In this document: positions 1 through 13,464 of the stretch, piece after piece
Position numbering within the stretch: the first letter of the stretch is position 1
How the letters are laid out: each line of letters begins with the position of its first letter
DNA from: Deuterostichococcus epilithicus
Lineage: Eukaryota; Chlorophyta; Trebouxiophyceae; Prasiolales; Stichococcaceae
NCBI GenBank assembly: GCA_033439295.1
Contig: JAVTLE010000016.1
Span: forward strand, 868,001-932,000
Reading direction: 5' to 3'
DNA length: 64,000 nt
Program-made: the position numbers and the translations under genes
Notes under the pieces: model-generated
What the model was told of the DNA's origin: nothing
What the model saw: only the letters and a program-made list of their open reading frames with translations
Databases searched by the model: none

Positions 1-185
1 CATTTGTCGAATGCTGTGGCTCTGTGCTCTCCAGCCCCACCCGGCTGCAATTGGGCTTCTTGTGCCGGCGCTGCAGTGGCTGAAGAGCCCTAGCACCGCC
101 CTTGCACCTCAGAGCAGAAGCGGTGGCGTGCCGCGTCTGAAGCGTGCAGTGCCGACATGGACCGTGGCTTCCCGCGGCCCCGCAG

Positions 186-3100
186 GTGGTGCTGACGACC
201 AAGTCGATGGAGGAGGCGGGCCCGAACGAGCTGCCGGTGTCGTATCAGCGGCTGCCGCAGATGGTGGAGGTGGGCGACACCATCTTCCTGGGGCGCTACC
301 TCGTCACAGGCGCCGATGAGTCCTCGTTGTTCATGGAGGTGGGCGAGCCTCCTTCCTTGAGCTGACACATATTACGACACACATTGGCTGGTTCTGTCCT
401 TTCATTTGGAAGCGCCTCAGCACAGAGACAGTTCACATTTGCTCCTGTGATCAGAGAGCGGCATCAGCAGCAGCTGCTCTGTGTATGGCTTGCAGCCGCT
501 GCTTTTTACCATCACTTCCTGCTGGTGCTGGCAGCCCGTGAAGCTAGGCTTTAACCAGCCGCCTCGAGGTTATCAAGGTGTTGGCACCTGGTGATGGCCG
601 GCCGGCACCTGCAGCTTCGCGGCGCCGGGTGGTCTCGCTTCGTCCTCTGCCGACGTTCCGACATCCCCTCTGCCAGTATACGACCCAGCCCCTCATTGCC
701 CGATCCTTTACGCACAGGTGTCGGAGATCACAGGGACGGATGTCGTCTGCATTGCGCGCAACGAGGCGGTTCTGGGCGGCCTGCTGACGGTGTTCCACAC
801 CGAACGCTCTGCCAGCAGCCTCACGAACCTGCAGAACGAGCTGCCGGTGAGGGCGCGGCCCCTTGCCATGTGTTGACCGAGTCCCCAGACGGTTGCCTTG
901 CACAGGTAGCATGATGTGCAAAGATGTGCAGCAATGACAGACAACATCAAAGCCGCCGACCGTGCTGTGCACCGGCCCGGCGCCGTGCAGCCTTGAGGAA
1001 GGAGGCGTCCAGCCTGCTTCAGCAGGATCATCCGCCCCGCCGCCGCTGCGGTGCTGACACGCAGTCAAAACCCCCCGTACCCGACCCGCCGTCGCACCAG
1101 CCAAGTCATGTCAAGTCTTCTTCAACACCTTTGTTTCTTCTCCAAACCCTTCCCATGAACGTGAAACCCTGGGCAGGTGCTGCACGACCTGGACAAGGAG
1201 GCGCTCAAGGAGCTGTCGGCGGACTACGAGATCGACTTCCTGAGCCTGTCCTTCTGCCGGAGCGCCGATGACGTCAACGACGCGCGCGCCTTCCTGCGCA
1301 GTGTCGGCCTCACGTCCACCAAGGTGCGCGGCGCTCTCCTGGGCAGTGCGTGGCGCTCCCTGGGCGTGGTGCTGCAGGCTGGCGCAGCGTCAGCGTGCCA
1401 GCACCCAGGGTGCAGACCCTCCCCTGCTGCCCAGCTGCTCTCGACAAGGTGGCGGCCGGCCGATTGAACGGTCAATTCCCCGGATGACCACAGACACGTC
1501 GCTGGCGCTGTCGCAGCAGCTCATCGGGGGCTGATGTTGCCGTCCTGAACATTCGCCGAGCACACCATTCGTGCTGCGCAGGTGCTGGCCAAGTTCGAGT
1601 CGCGGCAGTCGCTGTTCAACTTCAAGGGCATTGCCGCGGCGTCGGACGGCGTCATCATGTCACGCGGCAACCTGGGCCTTGACGTGGTGCCCGAGAAGAT
1701 GGCCCTCATCCAGAAGGTGGGGAGAAGTTCTGGGCAGGGTCCGTGCTGCTTCACCCGCGCTTGCGGGGCACAGTGCAAACCGCAGCGTCGTGCATGCTGT
1801 GGTCCTTCTGGCTGTTGAGGGCTTCTGCACATATGGGAGGTGTGGCAGCAGCTGCTGCATCGGCGTCTGCGCTGCTTGATGCGACTGAGCGACAGTGTCG
1901 CCGACATGTGCCGAGGTGTACCCCAACCCCTGCTGCAGGCCATGATTGCCAACTGTAACATCCTGGGCAAGCCGGTCATCATCACCCGCCTGGTCGACAC
2001 CATGGGCACCAGCCCCCGCCCCACCAGGTGCTGTCTGCGATCCCGGATGTCTATCTCGCGTTCTGCACCAAAAACGAGGCTCTGTCAGCAATGCTGTGCT
2101 GTACAACTCTGTGCACAAGGCCGACGTGCGTCTGCCCGCAGGGCGGCGGAGGCCGCACGTGTGCGCCCAGTGCGGTGATGGAAGGCGCAGACGCGCTCCT
2201 GCTGTGCACGCGAGCCTTTGTTGGCCTTTGCTGACAAGAAGCATCTTGCTCGACACTGCCCAGGGCGGAGGCGACTGACGTGGCCAACGCGGTGATGGAC
2301 GGAGCGGACGCATTCCTGCTGGGCGCGGAAACGCTGCGGGGCACGCACCCGGTGCTCACCGTGTCCACCATACTGTCCATCGCGCGCCAGGCGGAGGCGG
2401 TGTTTGACCACACCCACCACTTCGACCACCTCATGGCGGTGCGCTGCTGCCTGCCTGACTCAAGCTTTCAGTACATCAAATTTAAAGAAGATGCCCTTCC
2501 ATGTTGCCTGTGCAGGTGTAGGTGATACCGCTTGCTGCTGCTGCTGCTTGGTAGCTCTGCTCACCGTCTCAGCGCCGAAGCCGGCCGCAGCCTGTGGGGG
2601 AGGAATGCGGTGGGGCAAAGCACCGGCGGCGGTGCCCGCCACATGCTAGGACACGTGCACGCCCTGCCTGTCGCGTGCTGAAACTGCTGACACTGGTCGA
2701 ACCTGGTGCTGACATGTCGCGCCGCTGTGGCCCGAAGGAGGCGCTCATCGCAGAGCGGGAGGGCAACGACGAGGGCGTCGGCCACAGCGAGTCCCAGGGC
2801 AGCATCCACTCTGACACGCTGCCGGCCAACTCGCTGCCGCCCGGCTACGCATCCACCAGTGAGCGGACTGAAACCTAAGCCCGTCTGTCAGACTGCGTCA
2901 CTTGGCCGAGTTGGCGCTCCGTAGTATCCCGGCCGGCGGCGGCGCTTCTGGCCATGCTTGCCGCCCCGTGGACATTGCTAGGACAGGCGTCCGGCTGGGG
3001 GCTGCGCCTGACATATTCTGCTGCACACCCGGCCCAGAGCGGGCCTCTGACAGTTCAGCATCCCTCGGAAAAGGGCTGAAGCCATGGGTGAAGATCTCCA

Positions 3101-5815
3101 ACCCTGGCAGCCGCCCACCAAACTTTTAAGGCCCACAGCCGCGGCTCAGAGCTCGTGCGCAGCTCGTTCCGTGCATCGCAGGCCGTGTCATTCCTCATTG
3201 GCATTGACTCCTTGTGCCGTGGCTGGCCACAGCCTCCGGCAGACTCAGTCGCTCTCCCTCCGGCGCCGCTGCCTCCCCCAAATCGTCTGGTGAGGCGCTC
3301 TGCCGCCGCACAGCGCCGATGACCTACTGCCAAAGGGCTTTCGAGCTTGTCATGATCACCCTCCATCGTTCAGCTGCCTATGCGGACCAGGGCGGAATGG
3401 CAAGGGGGCTACCCAGGGCTGCGCTGTTGGCCCAGTGCCCACCTTTGGCTCTGCGTGTGCACGCCCAGCCATCCAGTCTGCTGACGAACTGTCCTTGCGC
3501 GCGACTCGAAGATGGAGGTGCATCACCGCAGGCACGCTGCGGCATATGGGCTCGGGCGTCAACTTCGGCTCCATGGGCAACGTTCTGAAGCAGTCGGCCA
3601 CGCCCTTCCTGTCACGCCAGGTGCAAATCTTTCCTTGCAGACATGGTTGCAGAGAGTCCGAAACTCTGTACCTCGCCCTCCGCCCAAGATTTCAACTTCA
3701 TCTTTTTGCCCGCCTGTTTTGTTGGCGATTTCCGAGGGTAGCCTGGGCCTCCGCCTGTGAGTGCAGTGCTCTCAAGGCGCTGTCAATCCCGTGCGTGACC
3801 TCGTTGCTGACCCATGATCAACTCAGTGGGCCCGCTGTTTGTCTGTGCGGCTCGGTTACGCAATTTGGTGCAGCCGCGTTACGCCCACATGTGTCAGGAT
3901 CACATGGCGGCATGCCTCGTATCTACTTGCAGGAGGCGATCGCATCATCGGCAGTTCGCGCCGCAGACAAGGTGGCTGCTTCCCTCATCATCGTCTACAC
4001 GCAGACTGGTGCGCCCGCATGGCGTCCAATCTTCCCGGTGCCTCGTATCACATCCATACAAGCGCCAGCATGCGAACATCGCGGCAAGGCCTCGGGGATC
4101 GTATGTCATGGTGCTGTCATTGGCCACATGGCAAACCCGACAAGCGAAGCTGTCTGTAGGCATGTGAATGCTACTGGAGCCGATGTGCACTCGACTGCTG
4201 ATCAGGAATGTGCTGCTCAATGCAGGGCACACCGCCAGCCTGGTGTCAAAGTACAGGCAAGCCCCCCTTGTCCGGATTGCTGGATGCGCCGCTGATGCCT
4301 TGCGATGCTCGCAACCCTGCTTCAGCCATGTGACAGCCTCCGCACATAACTGCTGAATTTGCTGAATGACAATGCTTCGCATCAGCTTGCGGCTGCGGCC
4401 TCGTCCACCGACTGTGCAGCGAATCAGACTCCCTGGTGATTCCTCGGCGAAGTCGTGGAAAAGGTGCACTTGTGCAAGCTCCCTGTTTTCCACATGTGGT
4501 GCCGCTGACGGCGGGTGTGTGTGCGAACGCCGCAGGCCGCCGATGCCCATCCTGACGCTGGTGGTGCCACAGCTGAGGAGCAACGGCCTGTCGTGGCGGC
4601 TCACCGGGCGGTCCACTGCGCGCCACTGCCTCGTGGAGCGGGGTCTGCTGCCAGTGCTGGCGGCGCCCTCCCCCTCCGGTGCACCCTTTTGCCAGGGTTT
4701 GGCGTGCGCAGCCGCAGCATGCAGGCGCCTCACTGCAGCACGCGGCGGCTGGCATCGGGCACAGCGCTGCTGCAGGGACGGGATAGCCAGGGCCCGTTGC
4801 TGCGCGCTCACAGGAGCGCCAGCCCAGTCCCCGGCGCCAGCAGGCCTGCGGCGAAGCAAGGCCATAGCTGCCGCCACGTGCGCCAGGTCCAGACTTCACC
4901 GCAGGCGGTGGCATCTTGTTCACTCTGCACTGCAGGCGAGACGCTGCTGGAGGAGGCCATCGAGATGACCGCCTCCTGGGGCCTCGTCAAGCCGGACGAC
5001 CACATCGTGTGCGTGCAGCAGATCCACGACAGCTTCGTGATCAGTGAGTTGCAGTCGCCCTCAGTCGGCCCGCACCAACCCTGCATCATGCAGTCATCAC
5101 CCCCCCGCCGGGGCCGCCCNCCCGCCCGCCTGCCTGCCTGCCTGCCTGCTGCCTGCTGCCTGCTTTTGCCTGCAGACCGTGCTGCACAGTGTTTGTGTCT
5201 GATCTCTACGGCAGGACAGCCCTGCGCGGCAGCTGTTGTGTGTACTGGAACGGCGCCTGACGGTGCACATGCGGGTGCCCTGGTGCAGAGATCGTGTCTG
5301 TGGACTCAGTAGGCCACGGCATCGCCAGCATCCGCCCACAGTCTCTCGTCAACCTCATGAAGGTACGCAGTGATTGCTCCTGCTGCTGCTGCTGCTGCGG
5401 CTGCGATGTAAAGAGTCTGTTTTAGCTTTTAGAGGAAGGGGGCCGCGCTCACCAGCCGCCCTTGATGCACGAAATTCATTGCAACGAGTTGTCGGGCAGC
5501 GCGCTGGCGGCGGATTCCCAATTCTGCGACAGTTCATCCTGGAATACTGACCACTGTCGCTCACTGGATAGCCGCGCCTGGCCGCTGGCTTGGTGCCTGG
5601 ACAGTGCTGCTGTTGGTGCTGCTGACAGTGTCTGCCTGCCTAAAACCTCGGTCCTTTGCCTGCAGGCGGGCGCGAAGGGCGATGAAGATCCGCGGGCGCT
5701 CAAGCACACGTTATCGCGGCTGCCGTCCAAGAACCTCGGCCATCAGCTGCCCGCCGGTGTGCAGGTGCGGCCAATGTGCCAGCCAGTGACAGCTGGCAAT
5801 GCAGCAGTTGCCTGA
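186..5815 (+). CDS. Pyruvate kinase (5' end lies before the window)
   Basis: Pyruvate kinase converts phosphoenolpyruvate and ADP to pyruvate and ATP, the last step of glycolysis. Exons read directly: 186-338, 718-846, 1177-1323, 1582-1716, 1939-2027, 2264-2438, about 2738-2850, 3933-4008, 4226-4256, 4536-4678, 4936-5043, 5289-5362, 5666-5815. Family blocks appear in order: [20 protein letters not shown], a KFES...[10 protein letters not shown] block, then [27 protein letters not shown] (split over two exons), [22 protein letters not shown], and [11 protein letters not shown] across a GC-AG intron. The N-terminal barrel strands are upstream of the window. The link between the TLRG exon and the SSAVRAAD exon (about 2850-3620) contains Ser/Pro-rich sequence and a GSGVNFGSM / SATPFLSR exon whose phase I could not close. 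The exons after 4936 are less typical of the family. Plastid versus cytosolic form cannot be judged without the N terminus. Confidence 0.88.
2135..2201 (+). repeat. Decayed partial copy of the pyruvate kinase exon that starts at 2264
   Basis: The acceptor CCCGCAG and about 60 bases after it match the working acceptor CCCAG and the exon start about 123 bp downstream (GGCGGAGGC ... GCGGTGATGGAAGGCGCAGACGC against GCGGTGATGGACGGAGCGGACGC). Indels shift the frame. If spliced from the donor at 2027/2028 the copy reads [12 protein letters not shown]-stop. It could act as a poison exon or be a dead relic. Confidence 0.7.
5127..5172 (+). repeat. Short TGCC/CTGC microsatellite in a pyruvate kinase intron
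   Basis: Runs of CCTG and CTGC lie just downstream of the ambiguous base N at 5120, inside the intron between 5043 and 5289. The N probably marks an unresolved length in this simple-sequence tract. Confidence 0.7.
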
Positions 5816-6411
5816 AATGCAGCCGCCACCCATGCAAAATGTCCGCCCCCAAGGCACAAGTTGCAGATTTACAACAGGAGATGAGTTTGCCTTCTCTGAT
5901 GCGTCCTGCAGACCAACACAGCAGTGGTCGAGGCGGCAAAGGCCAATGGCGAGTGAGGCTCTACAACGTACAGAAAGCGGCGAGGTGGCGGAAGAAGAGA
6001 GAAGGGTCGGGCACACTTTTGAAAGGCGCAGTAGAGGTTGCCCTTTGGGCTCAGCGACTGGGAAGAGCAAGCGGACCAACACCTGGCGGCAGGACTGCTT
6101 TGATACTGATTTTCGGAAACAAGTCTGTGCACGTTCATACATTCAGGCATCATTGCTGGCGAGTAGCAGGTAGAGCTCCCTATTCAGTGCAACATTGGCA
6201 ACTGACATTGTTGCTGCGATTTCTGTGGCCTATTGTTTACCTACGACCGCTTGCTTGTAGGCAAATTGACATACATGGCATCCAATCTCTCCCAATGCTA
6301 CAGGATTATGTGCCGCACTTTGTGTTCAGCTCTGCACACCAGCCTTCAGAAGTTCGGCGGCTCTAGCGCCACACACGAACTAAGACCGCTCTAAGCCATG
6401 CCAATTCGCCA
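5816..6411. other. Intergenic, tail-to-tail
   Basis: Space between the pyruvate kinase stop (+) and the flavodoxin stop (-). It should hold both 3' UTRs. Several open frames occur but none shows conserved protein sequence or splice structure. Confidence 0.6.
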
Positions 6412-8526
<2,115 letters not shown>

Positions 8527-10032
8527 TTTGCTGATCGCAAGAGACAAAAGCAGCGGCGTGCGCGACGGTTCGCAGCTACAGTTGAACTGGCTGAGCGGAG
8601 GATGTTGTGAGCTTCTCCCACTTGGAACGGTAACCGCGACTGCTATTCGTGAGCCAGGCTCGCAGTTTGCGCACAGCAAGCACGCGCCGGCAGCAAGGGG
8701 CATTGAAGTTCAAATTCGTGAAGTCAGGGGCCGGATGGGAAACCCGCCCCCGTTGCTCAATTGCATTTATTGAAGGTAAGCTGCTCGGGTGCTCGCCTTT
8801 GCAGGCTCGACTTTCGCCCTGACACTCTGTGAATTCTGGAACGATCATTCAGCTAGGCGCACCACCGGAGGGCTGCAGCGTCTGCCTAACACACTTTGCT
8901 GCAGCCTGATCTGCGTGTAACTGCTGAGTTGGTCTGAGACGGCAGGCCAGCAGCTCTAGCCAGCACCAGTCGCGCAGTCTCTGTACATGACCCTTGCAGC
9001 CCTGCCGGTGGATCTGCAATGAACGACAGGCAGAAATCTCTCGCAATCACAATCGGTGTATCCTATGCCGCTGGCGTCGCGAGCGGTTGGTTTCTGAACA
9101 GATTTGCGCGCAAGGTCTGGTCCTGAGGCAACGTGATATGTTGCGTGAAGTTCCCGATTCTACAGTGCTCCTGCAGGTCAGGCATGTGCTCCGTCTCCAA
9201 GAATCTCCATGTGCACCGTGCCGGCTGCGGCTGGCAAATTCCAAGTTCATCGCTGACATGGGCCTCATTCCTGGCTGCAGTGCATCAAGCGATGGGCAAA
9301 CTACCTGTCGTCCTCGTCGTCAAGCTTGTAGCAGCGATCCACCCCCGAATTTGGTAAGATCGCTGACCATGCGCCGCTGTTGTGGGCGGCTGGCATGCTT
9401 ATCATTATTGTCAGGAACATCTCGTCGTCAACCCATGCCGTTTGATGAGGAGTAAGTCCTGCTTGCAGGATGCGGGTGAAGCCGGTGGACCGAGGTTGGG
9501 CCGAGTGCAAACTCTCGAGTGGGGGAAAAGGGTCAGGAAAATCAAGGTGCGCAGCTGGTCATTGTGCAAGAAAAAAATGTTTTGGTTTCTGGTTTTGCAA
9601 CCGCAGGCTCCTGTGAACGACACAGGGTTGTATTCAGTGCAGGAAGTGCCACAGCGGTTTCACTTGTGCCAGTCAGCTTTGTAATAGGGCTCCCGAATGC
9701 AGTCCGCCTGAAATGCTGTCCTGCTCTGGAAACCATCAATTTGCTTTGCTCGGGTTCCAAAATGCCAGGTCAAAAATAGGGACACATGACTGCATACCAG
9801 CCAGGTGCATGACAAAGCTTCCACTACCAAAGCTATACCAGAATGTTGAGATAATAGTAAGCGTTGACAAAGCCTCGCAAGACTGCCTTGACATATATAC
9901 ATGAAGATACGCTTCGCCGATGTGTCTTGCGGCCAAGCTATCCGGGGTCGGCAGTCGGAGGCGACGGCGGCCCGCCGGGCGGTGGCGGCTTGCCAAGCAC
10001 GTTGAGAATGGCAGCGATCAGCTGGTCCCGCG
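8527..10032. other. About 1.5 kb with no confirmed gene
   Basis: Upstream of flavodoxin (-) and downstream of expansin gene A (-). The part next to 8527 should hold the flavodoxin promoter. The only coding hint is a 35-codon frame at 9019-9126, listed separately. The stretch 9500-9950 is AT-richer than its surroundings and no conserved protein is visible in it. Confidence 0.5.
9019..9126 (+). CDS. Possible small membrane protein or first exon
   Basis: A 35-residue frame begins MNDRQKSLAITIGVSYAAG and ends NRFARKVWS before TGA. Residues about 8-27 are hydrophobic with Gly/Ala spacing, like one transmembrane helix followed by a basic end (positive-inside pattern). A possible donor (AAG|GTCTGG) precedes the stop, so this could be exon 1 of something longer. 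A later frame containing LLWAAGMLIIIVRN (about 9370-9415) is another hydrophobic piece. I do not recognise the family, and chance is not excluded. Confidence 0.25.
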   Translation: MNDRQKSLAITIGVSYAAGVASGWFLNRFARKVWS

Positions 10033-12207
10033 TTAGTTTGGCGCTGCCGTAGGAGATGCCGTCGGCGCTGGCGTTGGTTTAGGTGGCGGGGGGAGAGGGG
10101 GAGCGGCAGTCGGGGCTGGGTTCAGGAGGGCCGTCGGCGCAGGCATCGGCGCAGCAGTTGGTGCAGCAGTCTTGGCGGATGTTGCCACGGCAGTCGGCGC
10201 TGCAGTCGGGGCAGCGGTCGGGAGGATGGGTGGCGCGGCAACCAAGGGAGGCGCAGCAGCGGTGGGGGCGAATGTCGGCGGTGGAGTGACGGGAGGCGTC
10301 GGGGCTGCATACGAGCCCGGGGTTGGGGTGGGCACAGCCAGCGGGGCGGCGGCACGCGGCGGGGCGGTGGGGGCTGTTGGTGCGGGAGGGGAAGACCCGG
10401 CGGCGGGCGGCAAAGCCGAACCAGACGTATCGAACTGTGCAGAAGTGGGGTAGCGGCCCGTCGCAAGGCGGGGGATGACATTCCTGACAGCAGATGGGGA
10501 CGGCTAGTCTTATGAGAGTCACATTTCAGTGTGGTGTGCGTCATGCGCTCACACGGCAGTCACAGCAGTAAGAGATGCTTGGCGGTACTCAGTCACCCAG
10601 CAACATTGTCTCGTCGAGGGCGGAGCCTTGGTTAGTGCATGAGATACAAGGCACGATGACGCACGGCAGCAGCAGGCTCTGGCCGGCGGCATTGGTGATC
10701 GTCAGGTCAAAGGGCGCAGGCGGCAGCCGGCCGGTAAACTGCCAAACGGCGCCAAAGCCATTTTGCAGCGGGATGAAGGCGCCCTGCGTGCAAAGCGCAC
10801 CATGCCAAGCGGTTTCCAGTGGCATGGTGCAGGATATCTTCGATTTGCATCTTAGTCACGCAGTCATTGGTGCACGAATTTCAGAACCCAACATATACAT
10901 CTGGTCCAGTCATACCTGACCGGCGCTGCGGATGGACACATGGCTCAGACTGCCCGGGCCCGCAACCTGCTTCCAGATAGAAAGCGTAGTTGCTCTCAGG
11001 ACTATGCAATACTCTCTTCCATTGCTTCCACCAAGAGCACTGCCTGTCAGCGAGCTGGCAACCAGCTGGCGGCCAAGAGTAGGCTCAGGACGGAAGGGGC
11101 AGATAGAGGGCATTGACATAGCAGTAGGCATGTGCCTGTTCGAGGGCCAGCTGGATGAAGCCACCCTGCGATGCACGCGTCTGACGCACGTCGACCACCA
11201 TGCTGCCGGGCGGTGTGCACGTCACCTACATTTGCACGGTATGCAAGCAGGCTGGATCATTCTTTGTCAACTTCAAAGCTTGCTCTTGCCGCACGCATTC
11301 TTGCCGCAACAGGTGTCGGTCTCAATTCAGTGCACAACGGCATTCATCGTTGCAGCACTGGTCACAGTGTGTTTGATCACAGTTTGTCGATGCTGCGCAT
11401 GCAGGCTGTGGACGCCAGAGTCACCTGGCGAAAGCGAATGGGGACGACGCCAGTGGAGTCACCGTTGGTGAGGTTTTGCTCATAGACAGGAAACCTGACG
11501 CCGCATACAGCTGTGTCAGCAGAATCAGATGGGCGGCATCTTTGGGCACTGACATTGCATAGAGCAGGCAGACTCCTTCCAACCATCGCATCGCATAAAC
11601 CTAGGCACGACACGGATGACAGGGGTTGACCAGCAATGGCGCACGGGATGTTGACGCGGAACAGCCCGCAGGTGTCGCAGCGGTCTGTAACGAGCGCCTG
11701 GATGGGGCCCCTACCCCCGCACGCGGTCTGCGGCCAACAAATCGGAATTGCTTCAATACAAAAGTGCTACAAGTTGACGCTCTCTCGGTGACGTTTGAGT
11801 GGTCTGCGCGAACACGAAGTGTACCTTCGGCTACAAAGCATGACAGTCAGCAGCAGACGCACCGGCCTGGTGCATTGCAGCTCCAGGCAGCGGCCGCAAC
11901 TGTCTTGTGGCGGTGAGCCAGCGCCGAACAGGCTTGCGCTCAGGTTTGGGCTGATGGCGGCGGCGGCAAAGAAGGGCCAGACGAATTGCTGCATGGACGA
12001 TGCAGCAGGGTAGCGAGCAGTGCATCAGAGGCAGATTTGCGGTTTGAGTATGCATTGCATTGACTGCCTATGCACATCACTACATCTTGCAAGCAACCTG
12101 CAGCGCACAGCATCGACAGCTTCTGGCTGATGCCAGTCCACCTGCAGTTCTCCATAACCGCAAGCACCAATGATCGGCGAGCCGGGCGGGTGGTTGGGGT
12201 CGACATC
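10033..12207 (-). CDS. Expansin-like protein A with long Pro/Thr/Ala tail (5' exon not resolved)
   Basis: Expansins loosen cell walls non-hydrolytically. They pair a double-psi beta-barrel domain with a grass-pollen/CBM63-like domain. Exons in order: 12142-12207 (DPNHPPGSPIIGACGYGEL), 11863-11988 (FFAAAAISP ... CGRCLELQC), 11645-11697 (VTDRCDTCG), 11425-11494 (VVPIRFRQ), 11136-11225 (VTCTPPGSMVVDVRQ), 10655-10783 (GAVWQFTGRLPPAPFDLTI), 10033-10434 (tail). The order GACGYG, CGRCLEL, TDRC, PIRFR is the expansin signature. The intron after LALEQ uses a GC donor (CAG|GCACAT); the same position in gene B has GT. The last exon adds about 133 residues of repeated APTAAPTA-type sequence, probably a glycosylated wall-anchoring spacer. 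The signal peptide exon should lie above 12207 but was not found with confidence. Confidence 0.88.
10080..10434 (-). repeat. Pro/Thr/Ala-rich degenerate repeat region inside expansin A
   Basis: Coding repeat of P-T-A-A-P-like motifs with short Pro runs, ending KPTPAPTASPTAAPN-stop. It resembles hydroxyproline-rich spacer regions of algal wall proteins. The nucleotide repeat is imperfect and so likely evolves by slippage. Confidence 0.8.
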
Positions 12208-13464
12208 CTGCATGATCAAACAATCATCAGATGCAGGTTACATCTGCAAGGATCCAAGGTGCACGGTGTGTGTGAGCTTGGATCCCTGCTGCGCTGGATG
12301 CCATTGGTTGTCAGCTTGGTACATGCCGGCATGCATGTGGATGCCGGATTCAGATGGCAGGACAGTGCGCATCAGCAAGGAAGTCAGCGCTCGTGCTGAT
12401 ACTACGCACTCACGTTAGGGCCTGCATAGTGCCCTGCCTCGCCTGCAGGGAAGGAATAGCACGCGTCCTTGCTGGAATAGGAACCAGCCATAGCCAGCCG
12501 CCAGAAAGGTCAGTCTGCTGCCGTGCGGGCTGCGTAAGGGATATATATAGGGCTACACTTCATAATACGTATGCAGACACTTAAGGAGCTTGGGTCCGAT
12601 GGTGTAGATTGAACAGCCCTGCTCGTGCTTCCTTCGTTCGGCAGCAAGGCTCACTCAGGTAGGCGGCGGACAGCGCCGTCTGCTGAGCATCAGCGCAGGC
12701 ACACCAGCGCATGTGCTGCAGAGGGTGGCCCCACGTCAGACGAAAACCCGGTATTTCAAGCCAAGACGCACCTTCGACAAACGTGCTGGGGAGGCTCTGG
12801 CTGTTCACAAACGAACTGAAACCTGCGAACTGCAACGATAAGAAAGTTAAGACCAAGTACCAGCAGGCTCCGCAGGACATAGTGATACCCGAAATCGCGG
12901 CCAACAAGTAGTGTCAGCAGGTTGATGTTCCCGAGGAACAAATTCTATCTTGTGCAAGGGTTTTGGAGCCGGAAAAGGCAAACCAGATAGAGAATCGCCC
13001 AGAAAATTTGCGGCGGACTGATGCTCGTAGGGGTCAAAAGTTGCAGATCTCGAGGGCATGCTCCCTGGCACAGCTGCCGAACGTGACTGGAGCTCGAAAG
13101 AGGCATGAGTGTATTGGAATGTCTTGGATCAGTTCTTGTCAGCACTTTTGGCCACTTGCGCTTAAGCTGGCGGAAAATCCCCACACTACCTCTCCATCTG
13201 TGAGAGAAGAATGCATGTCTCACAGTAAGCAATTGCAACGGCAATGACTAGGGCAAGCTCTCATTCTTGGTGTTTGCATAGAGTCCATTTCGTGATCAAT
13301 ATCATCAGGTCTGCATGTCAGTCAAATTGTGTACCGGGACGACCAGCGTTGTGCAATACCAGCACGTGTAGCGCATCGTCCACTTGGCAGCGCGGCACAG
13401 CCACGAGTTGCTAAGCGGCACTAGAATTGCACTGAAGTAGGAAACCTGCCGGAGGCGAACGAGC
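12208..13464. other. Gap between the two expansin genes
   Basis: Must contain the 5' exon(s) and promoter of expansin A and the 3' flank of expansin B. A minus-strand frame at about 12770-12880 has a hydrophobic run (CWYLVLTFLSLQFAGF) that could be the missing signal peptide, but I could not join it in phase to the exon at 12207. Confidence 0.4.
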
